A stretch of DNA of 64,000 bases from Flavobacterium pokkalii (lineage in GTDB: Bacteria > Bacteroidota > Bacteroidia > Flavobacteriales > Flavobacteriaceae): NCBI RefSeq assembly GCF_014596575.1, contig NZ_NASZ01000005.1:1-64000 (forward strand), read 5' to 3'. Under the pieces are notes generated by a model. That model was not told the origin of the DNA. It searched no databases and worked only from the letters and a program-made list of their open reading frames with translations. The position numbers and the translations under genes are program-made. Of this stretch, positions 52,216-61,804 are shown in pieces. Within the stretch, counting starts at the first letter, position 1; each line of letters begins with the position of its first letter.

Positions 52216-53613
52216 ATGGAATCTCAGATAAAAAAAATACACCAACAATTGCTGTCCAAACAAATAAGTTGTACGGCATTGGTACAGGAAAAATTAGATT
52301 TATTAAAACAAAATACATACAATTCAGTAAATTCTTTGCTTGAAAAACAGTCTTTAGAATTGGCTGCTAAAGTTGATGCCAAAATAGCAAAGGGTGAGGA
52401 AATCGGACTTTTGGAAGGAATTCCTTTTGGTATCAAAGATGTGTATATGGTTCAAGGAACTTACACTACTGCAAGTTCTGAATTACTTAAAAATTATAAA
52501 TCGCCTTATACGGCAACGGCTATTCAAAAATTGCTGGATGCCGGTGCGATTCCATTGGTAAAGGAAAACTGCGATAGTTTTGGTCACGGTTCTTCCAGCG
52601 AAAATACCATTTTTGGTGCGGTAAAAAATGCAATCAATCCGGAATTAGTCGGTGGAGGATCGAGTGGAGGTTCAGCTGTGAATGTAGCCAAAGATTACAC
52701 AGTGTTTTCTATTGGAGGAGATACAGGTGGGTCGATTCGTCAACCAGCCGGTTACAATCATATTTATGGTTTAAAACCAACCTACGGCAGAATTTCAAGA
52801 TATGGTTTGATGGCTTATGCTTCTTCTACAGATTGCGTGGGCCCATTGGCAAAATCAATCGAAGATATCCGTATTGTATTAAATGTAATGAGCGGAAAAG
52901 ATCCAAAAGATCAAACTTCGATTGTTTCTAAGGAAATTACCGAGGAAGCTATTGCTGCTTCATCCATTAAAACAGTTGGTTATTTTAAAAACTTCATCGA
53001 AAGCGAAGCAATCAATCCTCAGATAAAAGCTGATTTCTTAGCTGTTGTCGAAAAAATAAAAGCGAAAGGAATTGAGGTGAAGGAACTGGATTTCTTCAAA
53101 TCGGATATTTTGGTTTCTACCTATTATACTTTGGCGATGGCCGAAACAGCATCCAATTTATCCCGATTAGACGGAACGAATTACGGAAACCGTATCGAAG
53201 GGGATAATTTGATTGATAGCTATGCGGTGACGCGTTCTGAAAATTTCTCTGAAGAAACCAAACGCAGAATCGTGGGAGGAAACCAAGTGTTGTCTCAAGG
53301 TTTTTCAGATGAAATTTATTTGAAAGGATTGGCTTTGAGAGATCAGATTTCTGAAAATTTTAGTGAGGATTTTAAAGAAGTTGATGTGGTTTTATCACCG
53401 GTTACACCAAGTACACCGCCTAAAATTGGTGATAGTTTAAAAGATCCTTTGGCAATGTATTTATCAGATGCTTATACCGTAGGATTTAGTTTGGGGCAAT
53501 TACCAACCTTAACTGTGCCGCAAGGAACGGAGACAGGATTGCAAATTACTGCAGCAAAAAATAATGACGAATTAGTGATGCAATTTGCTAACTTCTTAAA
53601 AGATATTTTATAA
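52216..53613 (+). CDS. gatA: aspartyl/glutamyl-tRNA(Asn/Gln) amidotransferase subunit A
   Basis: This amidase subunit releases ammonia from glutamine for amidation of Asp-tRNA-Asn or Glu-tRNA-Gln. Its 465 residues have the amidase signature. The catalytic Lys is in PFGIKDVY (about 73). The Gly/Ser-rich GGGSSGGSA (about 145-153) holds the cis-Ser, and the nucleophile Ser is in GGDTGGSIRQPAG (about 175). Its stop codon overlaps the start of gatB-aspS (TAATG), so the genes are translationally coupled. The gatC-like gene precedes it. Confidence 0.96.
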   Translation: MESQIKKIHQQLLSKQISCTALVQEKLDLLKQNTYNSVNSLLEKQSLELAAKVDAKIAKGEEIGLLEGIPFGIKDVYMVQGTYTTASSELLKNYKSPYTATAIQKLLDAGAIPLVKENCDSFGHGSSSENTIFGAVKNAINPELVGGGSSGGSAVNVAKDYTVFSIGGDTGGSIRQPAGYNHIYGLKPTYGRISRYGLMAYASSTDCVGPLAKSIEDIRIVLNVMSGKDPKDQTSIVSKEITEEAIAASSIKTVGYFKNFIESEAINPQIKADFLAVVEKIKAKGIEVKELDFFKSDILVSTYYTLAMAETASNLSRLDGTNYGNRIEGDNLIDSYAVTRSENFSEETKRRIVGGNQVLSQGFSDEIYLKGLALRDQISENFSEDFKEVDVVLSPVTPSTPPKIGDSLKDPLAMYLSDAYTVGFSLGQLPTLTVPQGTETGLQITAAKNNDELVMQFANFLKDIL

Positions 53614-56600
53614 TGGAATTAGAACAATTAACCGCGGCATTAAAAGCCCACGATTTAGAATTGGTAATCGGACTGGAAACACACGTTCGATTAAATACCA
53701 AAACCAAGTTGTTTTGTTCTTGTCCAAATCAAGAAATTGAAACACCTAACCAAAATATATGTTCGGTTTGTACCGGACAAATGGGCGTTTTGCCTGCTGT
53801 GAACAAAGAAGCGGTTTTGAAAGCGATCTATTTTGGGAAAGCAGTAGATTCTTCCTTTAGTAACGAAGTGATTTCCTGGGATAGAAAACATTATGAATAC
53901 CCGGATAACCCGAAAAATATTCAGATTACCCAATTTCATAATCCAATCATTCCTGACGGACATGTTTCTTGTTATAGAAATGACGGAACGCAATTCACTG
54001 TGAATTTAACTCAGGTTCATATTGAGGAGGATGCAGCTAAATTGATGCACGAAAAGAAAATTTCTTTGGTGGATTTCAATAAAGCAGGAGTGCCTTTGAT
54101 TGAAATTGTAACAGAACCATGTATTCGAAACATTGAAGATGCTTCAACTTATGCGCAATACATTCAAAGAATCGTTCAAAATTTAGGAATTTCTGAAGCG
54201 AATTTGGAAAAAGGTGAATTCAAATCGGATGTTTCGGTTTCTTTACGTAAAAAGCATTCTTATGATTTGAATCCAAGAACAGAAATCAAAAACTTGAACT
54301 CGTTTAAGTTTATGGTGGAAGCTTTGAAAGAAGAGGTGGAGAAGCAATTCAATTATTTTATTGAGCATAAAGAATTTCGTCCGGATCAAACGACTGTGTT
54401 GTGGGATGCCGATTTGAAGCAAACCAAAACCATGCGTAAAAAGGAATTTGAAGCCGATTATCGTTTTATTTCGGAACCGGATTTACCTTTTGTAAATATC
54501 AAAAAAGAGGTTGAATCGATAAAAGTAGATACTGCTGCTCTACCATTTGCGGTGGAGTCTATTTTGATTGGTGGAGGTGTTTTACCGCAGGACGCGAAGT
54601 TTTTTACGGCTGATGCTATTCGTTCGAAAACATTTGTAACGATTAATCACGAAATCAACGATCCTTCATTTGTGGCCAAAACCTTGTCCAATAATATCAA
54701 GGCTGAGGATTACGATAAAATTCAAAATGTTCAGGATATTATCGAAATTTTCAAATTGTTCAAAGCAGAGAAAATTACTGCGGTTTTGGTGCAAAATGCC
54801 TTAGCGAGTTATTTGAAAGATGCCGCATTTGATTATAAAAAATATTTCGAAGAAAATACTATTTCTGAAGAAAAAATCCAGGAAGTTATTGCTAAAGTAA
54901 TTGCTGAAAATGAGGTTGTAGCGGCAGCTATTGCTGCAGGAGATCAAGGAAAAGCAGGGATTTTAGTTGGTAAAGTGCTTGGAGTTCTTGGAAAAGGAGC
55001 GAATGGAAAAGTAATCCGTCAGATTATTTTGGATAGCTTAAGTTCCGGAGCAATTGTTGAGCAAAAAACAACTCAGGAAAAAGCGACTAAAGAAGTTTCT
55101 GCCGAGCAAAAAGAAGTTCAGGAAGAAGCCTTACCGGAAATTCCAATTATCGTAAAAGAAACCTACAGAACGCATAAAATCTCGCAATTATCTGAGGGAA
55201 ATATTAATCAGGAAGTGCAGTTGTCTGGTTGGGTTGCGAGTGTTCGTGACCACGGAGAATTGATGTTTATTGACTTGCGTGATTCAAGTTATGAAGTATT
55301 TCAAGTTAATATCAGTAGAGAAACATTTCCTAATATCGATGAGTTGGTGAAGTTAAAGCCGGAATCGGTAATTTCTGTTAAAGGAAAAGTGGTTGGACGT
55401 AATGAAGATGATTTTAATGCAGGATTGCGTACAGGTAAAATCGAATTGGAAACTTCGGAGTTGGAGATTTTGAATTTGTCGAAAACATTGCCTTTTGAAA
55501 TCAAAAGAGCGGCAAAAACCAACGAAGCAACCCGTTTTCAATATAAATTCTTAGATCACAGAAATGATGAGGTGCGTCGTGCGATTGTAAATCGTCATAA
55601 GGTGATTAAGTTGATTCGTGATATTCTGGACGAAGAAGAATTTTTAGAAATAGAAACGCCTATTTTAAGTGCCGGAACCGATGAGGGAGCACGTGAATTT
55701 ATCGTGCCTACCCGTAAACAGGCTGGTTCTTTTTATACTTTACCACAGGCGCCACAACAGTTTAAACAAATGTTGATGGTGAGTGGTTATGAGAAATATT
55801 TCCAGGTAGCGCGTTGTTTTAGAGATGAGGATTCTCGTGGGGATCGTCAGCCGGAGTTCACGCAATTAGACATGGAAATGGCTTATGCCAGCATGCAGCA
55901 AATTATCGATTTGAATACCAAGTTGTTCAATGAAGTAGTTAAAAAAGTATATGGAAACAAATGGATTTTACGTCCGTTTGAAGTCTTGACGTACAAAGAA
56001 GCGATGGATTATTACGGTTGCGACCGTCCGGATTTGCGTTTTGGATTGAAAATGCAGGATATTACCGAAATTGTAAAAGAAACTACTTTCCAAGTTTTCT
56101 CTAAGCCAATTGAAGAAGGTGGAATTGTAAAATGTATCAAAGTTTCGGCTCAGGAGCAAGGTAATAAACGTATGTCGAAAGGGCAAATTGAAGCTTTGAC
56201 GGCAATTGCGCAACAACATGGTTTAGGCGGATTGGCGTATATCATTGTGAATGAGGACGAATTGCAATCGCCAATAATTAAATTTTTAGGTGAAGAAATC
56301 GCAGCAGGAATAATTAAAGCAACTGATGCGCAAGTGGGTGATATTGTGTTCTTCTCGGCCGCTGATTATGCGACAGCCAACAAGGCTTTGGATGCCGTGC
56401 GTCAGGAAATGGGAAGAATGTTGCATTTGATTAATCCGAAGGAATTACGTCCGGCTTGGGTAGTTGATTTTCCAATGTTTGAAAAAACCGATGAAGGAAG
56501 ATGGACATTTACACACAATCCATTCTCAATGCCGGCTGTTTATGATTTGCAAAAGCATATGGATGGTAAAGAAGAAGAAATCGGAACTATCATTGCTCAA

Positions 56601-56945
56601 CAATACGACATCATTTTGAATGGTTACGAAATAGGAGGAGGTTCTGTTCGTGCACATAAATCGGAAATTCTGGAAGCAACTTATAGAAATATGGGTTACA
56701 ACAAAGAAGAAATGATTAAAAGTGTGGGGACGATGTACAAGGCTTTCCAATACGGAGCGCCACCACACGGAGGAATTGCCTGGGGAATTGACCGTTTGAT
56801 GATGATTTTGGAGAAAAAAACCTCTATTCGTGAAGTGATGGCTTTCCCTAAAACCGGAACCAGTGAAGATTTATTGTTTGGTGCACCTTCTGCTCTTTCG
56901 GATAAAAAAGTAGAAGAGATGAATGTGAGGATTATTAATAGATAA
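53613..56945 (+). CDS. gatB-aspS: GatB-AspRS fusion: amidotransferase subunit B joined to aspartate--tRNA ligase
   Basis: This single frame of 1110 residues carries two enzymes. Residues 1 to about 478 are GatB: LVIGLETHVRLNTKTKLFCSCPN, SWDRKHYEYPDNPKNIQITQ, KAGVPLIEIVTEP and a YqeY-like tail. A Lys/Glu-rich linker (about 479-515) follows. Residues 516-1110 are a full bacterial AspRS: OB-fold with SVRDHGELMFIDLRD, motif 2 FRDEDSRGDRQPEFTQLD, GAD insertion and motif 3 GGIAWGIDR. No stop or frameshift divides it. Delivering Asp-tRNA-Asn directly to the amidotransferase is the natural reading. Confidence 0.95.
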   Translation: MELEQLTAALKAHDLELVIGLETHVRLNTKTKLFCSCPNQEIETPNQNICSVCTGQMGVLPAVNKEAVLKAIYFGKAVDSSFSNEVISWDRKHYEYPDNPKNIQITQFHNPIIPDGHVSCYRNDGTQFTVNLTQVHIEEDAAKLMHEKKISLVDFNKAGVPLIEIVTEPCIRNIEDASTYAQYIQRIVQNLGISEANLEKGEFKSDVSVSLRKKHSYDLNPRTEIKNLNSFKFMVEALKEEVEKQFNYFIEHKEFRPDQTTVLWDADLKQTKTMRKKEFEADYRFISEPDLPFVNIKKEVESIKVDTAALPFAVESILIGGGVLPQDAKFFTADAIRSKTFVTINHEINDPSFVAKTLSNNIKAEDYDKIQNVQDIIEIFKLFKAEKITAVLVQNALASYLKDAAFDYKKYFEENTISEEKIQEVIAKVIAENEVVAAAIAAGDQGKAGILVGKVLGVLGKGANGKVIRQIILDSLSSGAIVEQKTTQEKATKEVSAEQKEVQEEALPEIPIIVKETYRTHKISQLSEGNINQEVQLSGWVASVRDHGELMFIDLRDSSYEVFQVNISRETFPNIDELVKLKPESVISVKGKVVGRNEDDFNAGLRTGKIELETSELEILNLSKTLPFEIKRAAKTNEATRFQYKFLDHRNDEVRRAIVNRHKVIKLIRDILDEEEFLEIETPILSAGTDEGAREFIVPTRKQAGSFYTLPQAPQQFKQMLMVSGYEKYFQVARCFRDEDSRGDRQPEFTQLDMEMAYASMQQIIDLNTKLFNEVVKKVYGNKWILRPFEVLTYKEAMDYYGCDRPDLRFGLKMQDITEIVKETTFQVFSKPIEEGGIVKCIKVSAQEQGNKRMSKGQIEALTAIAQQHGLGGLAYIIVNEDELQSPIIKFLGEEIAAGIIKATDAQVGDIVFFSAADYATANKALDAVRQEMGRMLHLINPKELRPAWVVDFPMFEKTDEGRWTFTHNPFSMPAVYDLQKHMDGKEEEIGTIIAQQYDIILNGYEIGGGSVRAHKSEILEATYRNMGYNKEEMIKSVGTMYKAFQYGAPPHGGIAWGIDRLMMILEKKTSIREVMAFPKTGTSEDLLFGAPSALSDKKVEEMNVRIINR

Positions 56946-57048
56946 TTTCAATATCAAAACTCAATTGCAATAACAATTGCAATCGCAAAAAAAACAAAAT
57001 TTCCAAAACAGCATTTTTAAAATGATTGTTTTGGAAATTTTTGTTTAG
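56944..57048. repeat. higBA-flanking repeat, left copy (contains gatB-aspS terminator)
   Basis: The stretch is AATTTCAATATCAAAA, CAATTGCAATAACAATTGC, and AAATTTCCAAAACA, the last pairing perfectly with TGTTTTGGAAATTT (56997-57010 and 57027-57040, a 14-pair stem). TTTTG follows. The right copy (57811-57905) has the same order of parts and a like stem. Together they bracket the toxin-antitoxin genes. Confidence 0.8.
56997..57045 (+). terminator. terminator of the gatC-A-B/aspS operon
   Basis: This is the 14-pair hairpin AAATTTCCAAAACA/TGTTTTGGAAATTT with a T run, 52 bases after the stop codon. Confidence 0.85.
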
Positions 57049-57074
57049 GTTGTTTGTGAAAGTTTATCAGGTTG

Positions 57075-57097
57075 AAAGTTCTTGTATCAAGAACTTT
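57075..57097. promoter_or_regulatory. higBA operator palindrome
   Basis: AAAGTTCTTG, TAT, CAAGAACTTT is a perfect 23-base palindrome. It sits at the -33 position of the higBA promoter, just before the -7 element TATCTTTG (57101-57108). This is where the antitoxin would be expected to bind and repress its own operon, as in other HigBA systems. Confidence 0.7.
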
Positions 57098-57100
57098 TAT

Positions 57101-57108
57101 TATCTTTG
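57101..57108 (+). promoter_or_regulatory. -7 element of higBA
   Basis: TATCTTTG matches TAnnTTTG and lies 19 bases before the higB start. A TTG inside the operator (57082-57084) is 16 bases upstream and could be the -33. Confidence 0.55.
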
Positions 57109-57127
57109 CTATGATATTTGAAACAAT

Positions 57128-57424
57128 ATGAAAAGAATTATTGCTAAAAAGACTTTGAAGGATTTTTGGGAAAAACATGCTGATGTAGAGCAGTATTTGA
57201 AAACTTGGTATGAAACAGCAAAAAATTCTGATTGGAATTCGCCAAATGATATCAAACAAACCTTTATTAATGCAAGTGTATTGAAAGATAGTAGGATTGT
57301 TTTTAATATTAAGGGAAATTCTTATCGGCTGATTGTGAAATTCAATTATGAAAGACAATGGGCATTCATTCGATTTATTGGTACCCATGCTGAATATGAT
57401 AAAATTAATGCTGACACAATATAA
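57128..57424 (+). CDS. higB: HigB-type toxin (RelE superfamily mRNA interferase)
   Basis: The 98-residue protein has the pattern of HigB toxins. It begins with RIIAKKTLKDFWEKHADVEQYLKTWY and goes on with SPNDIKQTF, SVLKDSRIVFNIKGNSYRLIVKFNY and ends FIRFIGTHAEYDKI. This is the ribosome-dependent RNase family. The toxin comes first in the operon, as in classical higBA. Its stop precedes the antitoxin start by 11 bases. The AT-rich locus between duplicated repeats suggests gain by transfer. Confidence 0.93.
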   Translation: MKRIIAKKTLKDFWEKHADVEQYLKTWYETAKNSDWNSPNDIKQTFINASVLKDSRIVFNIKGNSYRLIVKFNYERQWAFIRFIGTHAEYDKINADTI

Positions 57425-57435
57425 AATTTAGAATT

Positions 57436-57804
57436 ATGAAAATCGCACCTATTAAAAATGAAACTGATTACGAGAAAGCGCTTGAGCGACTTGAAATGAT
57501 ATTTGATGCGGCTCCTAATTCTATTGAGGGTGATGAAGCCGAAATTCTCTCTATGTTGATTGATAATTATGAAAATCAATATTTTCCTATTGAAGCGCCA
57601 GATCCCATTGAAGCAATTAAAATTAGAATGAAAGAAATGAATATCAAGCAGAAAGATTTGGTTGGAATTATTGGTGGAAAAAGCAGTGTTTCTGAAATTT
57701 TAAATAAGAAAAAAAGGCTAACAGTGGATATGATTAGAGAATTGGAAAGAGTTTTGAATATTTCTGCATCTGTATTGGTTGGTAGTTACCAATTGAGTAA
57801 GTAA
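57436..57804 (+). CDS. higA: HigA-type antitoxin with helix-turn-helix
   Basis: The 122-residue protein has an N-terminal part (about 1-55) that should bind the toxin. The C-terminal XRE-type helix-turn-helix spans MNIKQKDLVGIIGGKSSVSEILNKKKRLT (about 72-100). The order (toxin-binding part first, DNA-binding part last) is the one described for the larger HigA proteins. It probably represses the operon by binding the palindrome at 57075-57097. Confidence 0.92.
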   Translation: MKIAPIKNETDYEKALERLEMIFDAAPNSIEGDEAEILSMLIDNYENQYFPIEAPDPIEAIKIRMKEMNIKQKDLVGIIGGKSSVSEILNKKKRLTVDMIRELERVLNISASVLVGSYQLSK

Positions 57805-57810
57805 GAAATT

Positions 57811-57905
57811 CAATTTCAATATCAAAAATCAAGAGCAATAGCAATAACAAATTCAAAATTTCCAAAGCAGCATTTTTAATGTTTGTTTTGGAAATTTGTG
57901 TTTTT
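57811..57905. repeat. higBA-flanking repeat, right copy
   Basis: CAATTTCAATATCAAAAATC, then GCAATAGCAATAACAAATTC, then AAATTTCCAAAGCA (57856-57869) pairing with TGTTTTGGAAATTT (57884-57897, one G-T pair). The order and words match the left copy at 56944-57048. It serves as a terminator for higA and suggests a duplication at the borders of the cassette. Confidence 0.8.
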
Positions 57906-57930
57906 ATAAGTTTTTTAGATTTGATATTGC

Positions 57931-58389
57931 CTAAGATCTCGGTTTATTACGACTTCTGTCATAAAGCACAATACTTCCTGCAACCGATACATTTAGGCTC
58001 TTTTCGGATTTGAATTTTACTAAAAAATGGCATTTTTCAATGGCTTTTTTGGAAAGTCCGTTGTCTTCGGCGCCTAAAAGATACACGCAACGTCTTGGGT
58101 GTTCAAAAGTTTCTAAATCTTCGGCTTTGTCGTCTAATTCAACGCCCACTAATCGCGCTCCTTTTGGTAAATTATTAAAAAAATCTTCAAAAGTTTCATA
58201 ATGAAAATAAGGCATTGACTTCACCGCATTGTGGGTGTCACAGGCTTGTTTGGCGTATCGGTTACCGATGGTGAAAATATAACTGGCTCCCATATTTTGG
58301 GCAGTTCTCCATAAAACGCCTAGGTTTTCTGGCGTTTTTCCGTTTTGAATTCCTATTCCGAAAAATTCGTTTGTAAAATTATCATTCAT
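57931..58389 (-). CDS. TrmH-family RNA methyltransferase
   Basis: This SPOUT protein of 152 residues, starting at the ATG at 58389 (MNDNFTNEFFG), has only the catalytic domain: GIQNGKTPENLGVLWRTAQNMGASYIFTIG, then LLGAEDNGLSKKAIEKC and FKSEKSLNVSVAGSIVLYDR. It probably methylates a ribose in RNA; TrmL-like or another SpoU substrate is possible. A frame from 58425 adds 12 residues of doubtful sequence. It converges on higA. Confidence 0.88.
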   Translation of the reverse strand: MNDNFTNEFFGIGIQNGKTPENLGVLWRTAQNMGASYIFTIGNRYAKQACDTHNAVKSMPYFHYETFEDFFNNLPKGARLVGVELDDKAEDLETFEHPRRCVYLLGAEDNGLSKKAIEKCHFLVKFKSEKSLNVSVAGSIVLYDRSRNKPRS

Positions 58390-58436
58390 AGGGACAAAAG
58401 TACAAACAGTTGGTAGTACTGGCAAGTAGTATTTGC

Positions 58437-58496
58437 TTTTGAATTTTGTAATTGCAATTGCATTTTGATATTGCTATTGAAATTGATTTTTGCAGC
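58437..58496. repeat. CAATTGCAATAGCAATATCAAAA family, inverted copy
   Basis: The plus strand reads TTTTGTAATTGCAATTGC, then ATTTTGATATTGC, then TATTGAAATTGATTTTTGC. Its reverse complement carries the words AATTTCAATAGCAATATC and TGCAATTGCAATTAC, matching the first half of the repeats at 56944 and 57811. Confidence 0.6.
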
Positions 58497-58570
58497 CGAA
58501 ATTCACAAATTTTGTTGATAACTTAAAGTGGTATAAGGGTAATTTTAACGCTATATAATTTGTGTTTTTA

Positions 58571-58578
58571 TATATTTG
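58571..58578 (+). promoter_or_regulatory. -7 element of gyrB
   Basis: TATATTTG matches TAnnTTTG and lies 36 bases before the gyrB start codon. A -33 TTG at standard spacing is not visible. Confidence 0.5.
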
Positions 58579-58608
58579 CGTGTTAGACAAAAAATATATT
58601 TAGAATAA

Positions 58609-60555
<1,947 letters not shown>

Positions 60556-60645
60556 AAAGTAACTTTTTTGGTGGTTATTTTGGTTAATAAATTGTAGATT
60601 AGCGTTAATCAATCATTTTTTATTTAACCGAATAAACATTAAAAT

Positions 60646-61581
60646 ATGAAAGTTACTATTGTAGGAGCAGGGAATGTAGGAGCCACCTGTGCAGACGTTA
60701 TTTCTTATAGAGGAATTGCCAGCGAAGTAGTTTTGTTAGATATCAAAGAGGGTTTTGCCGAGGGCAAAGCTTTGGATATTATGCAATGTGCTACCGATAC
60801 CGGTTTTAATACCCGCGTAATAGGAGTTACCAATGATTATTCAAAAACAGCCAATAGTGATGTGGTGGTGGTGACTTCCGGAATTCCCAGAAAACCAGGA
60901 ATGACTCGTGAGGAATTGATAGGAATTAATGCCGGAATAGTAAAATCAGTTGTTGAAAATATTTTAAAATATTCTCCAAATACGATTATTGTGATGGTTT
61001 CAAATCCAATGGATACAATGACGTATCTGGCTTTGAAATCCACAGGGTTGCCAAAAAACAGAATTATAGGAATGGGTGGTATTTTAGATAGTTCCCGTTT
61101 TAGAACCTATTTGTCACTGGCTTTGGATAAACCGGCTAATGATGTTTCGGGGATGGTTATTGGTGGTCATGGTGATACTACGATGATTCCTTTAACACGT
61201 TTGGCTTCTTATAATGGAATTCCGGTTTCGCAGTTTCTTTCAGAAGAAGTTTTGCAAAAAGTTGCTGCCGATACGATGGTGGGAGGTGCAACACTTACGG
61301 GGCTTTTGGGTACATCAGCCTGGTATGCGCCGGGAGCTTCAGTGGCTTTTTTGGTTGATAGTATTTTAAATGATCAAAAAAGAATGATAGCCTGTTCGGT
61401 ATATGTCGAAGGTGAATATGGTCAGAATGATATTTGTATAGGAGTTCCTTGTATCATTGGGAAAAATGGAGTCGAGGAGATAATTGATATCAAGCTGGAT
61501 GATAAAGAAAAAGTCTTGTTTGCTAAAAGTGCCGATGCGGTTAGAGCAATGAATGAGGCTTTGAAAAGTATTTTAGCTTAA
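60646..61581 (+). CDS. mdh: malate dehydrogenase (LDH-like type)
   Basis: This TCA-cycle enzyme oxidises malate to oxaloacetate with NAD+. Its 311 residues are of the lactate-dehydrogenase-like class. The nucleotide loop GAGNVGATCAD is at residues 6-16. Substrate-binding Arg are in GIPRKPGMTREEL, and VMVSNPMD follows. The catalytic His is in GGHGDTTMIPL (about 176). IRMIG-type NAD contacts read RIIGMGGILDSSRFR. It is a single gene closed by a hairpin terminator. Confidence 0.95.
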   Translation: MKVTIVGAGNVGATCADVISYRGIASEVVLLDIKEGFAEGKALDIMQCATDTGFNTRVIGVTNDYSKTANSDVVVVTSGIPRKPGMTREELIGINAGIVKSVVENILKYSPNTIIVMVSNPMDTMTYLALKSTGLPKNRIIGMGGILDSSRFRTYLSLALDKPANDVSGMVIGGHGDTTMIPLTRLASYNGIPVSQFLSEEVLQKVAADTMVGGATLTGLLGTSAWYAPGASVAFLVDSILNDQKRMIACSVYVEGEYGQNDICIGVPCIIGKNGVEEIIDIKLDDKEKVLFAKSADAVRAMNEALKSILA

Positions 61582-61602
61582 CTTTTTTCACATATAAAAG
61601 TG

Positions 61603-61630
61603 AAGACTGCAATTTTGCAGTCTTTTTTTT
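61603..61630 (+). terminator. terminator after mdh
   Basis: AAGACTGCAA pairs with TTGCAGTCTT across TT, followed by a run of T. Confidence 0.9.
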
Positions 61631-61650
61631 GAGATTAGTTAATAAATAAA

Positions 61651-61681
61651 TTGGTTAATCTTAGCCAGAATTATATATTTG
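61651..61681 (+). promoter_or_regulatory. promoter of secDF
   Basis: TTG (61651-61653) and TATATTTG (61674-61681) are separated by 20 bases, a textbook Bacteroidota sigma-A promoter. The secDF start is 124 bases further, so the message has a leader of roughly 115 bases. Confidence 0.75.
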
Positions 61682-61804
61682 CTCGGTTTAAAAAAAGATT
61701 TGCCATTATCTGCTTTTTTGTTTAAAAAACGAAGGAGGTTAAAGTGTTGGTAATTAGGGTTTAATAAAAAAAAATAAATTTAAAATAATTAATTTTTAGT
61801 AATA

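Noticed and set aside
53613..56945. Sequencing error joining two genes as the cause of the GatB-AspS fusion.
   Set aside because: The reading frame passes through a well-formed linker of normal codon pattern with no stop codon or start signal nearby, so a real fusion is much more likely.
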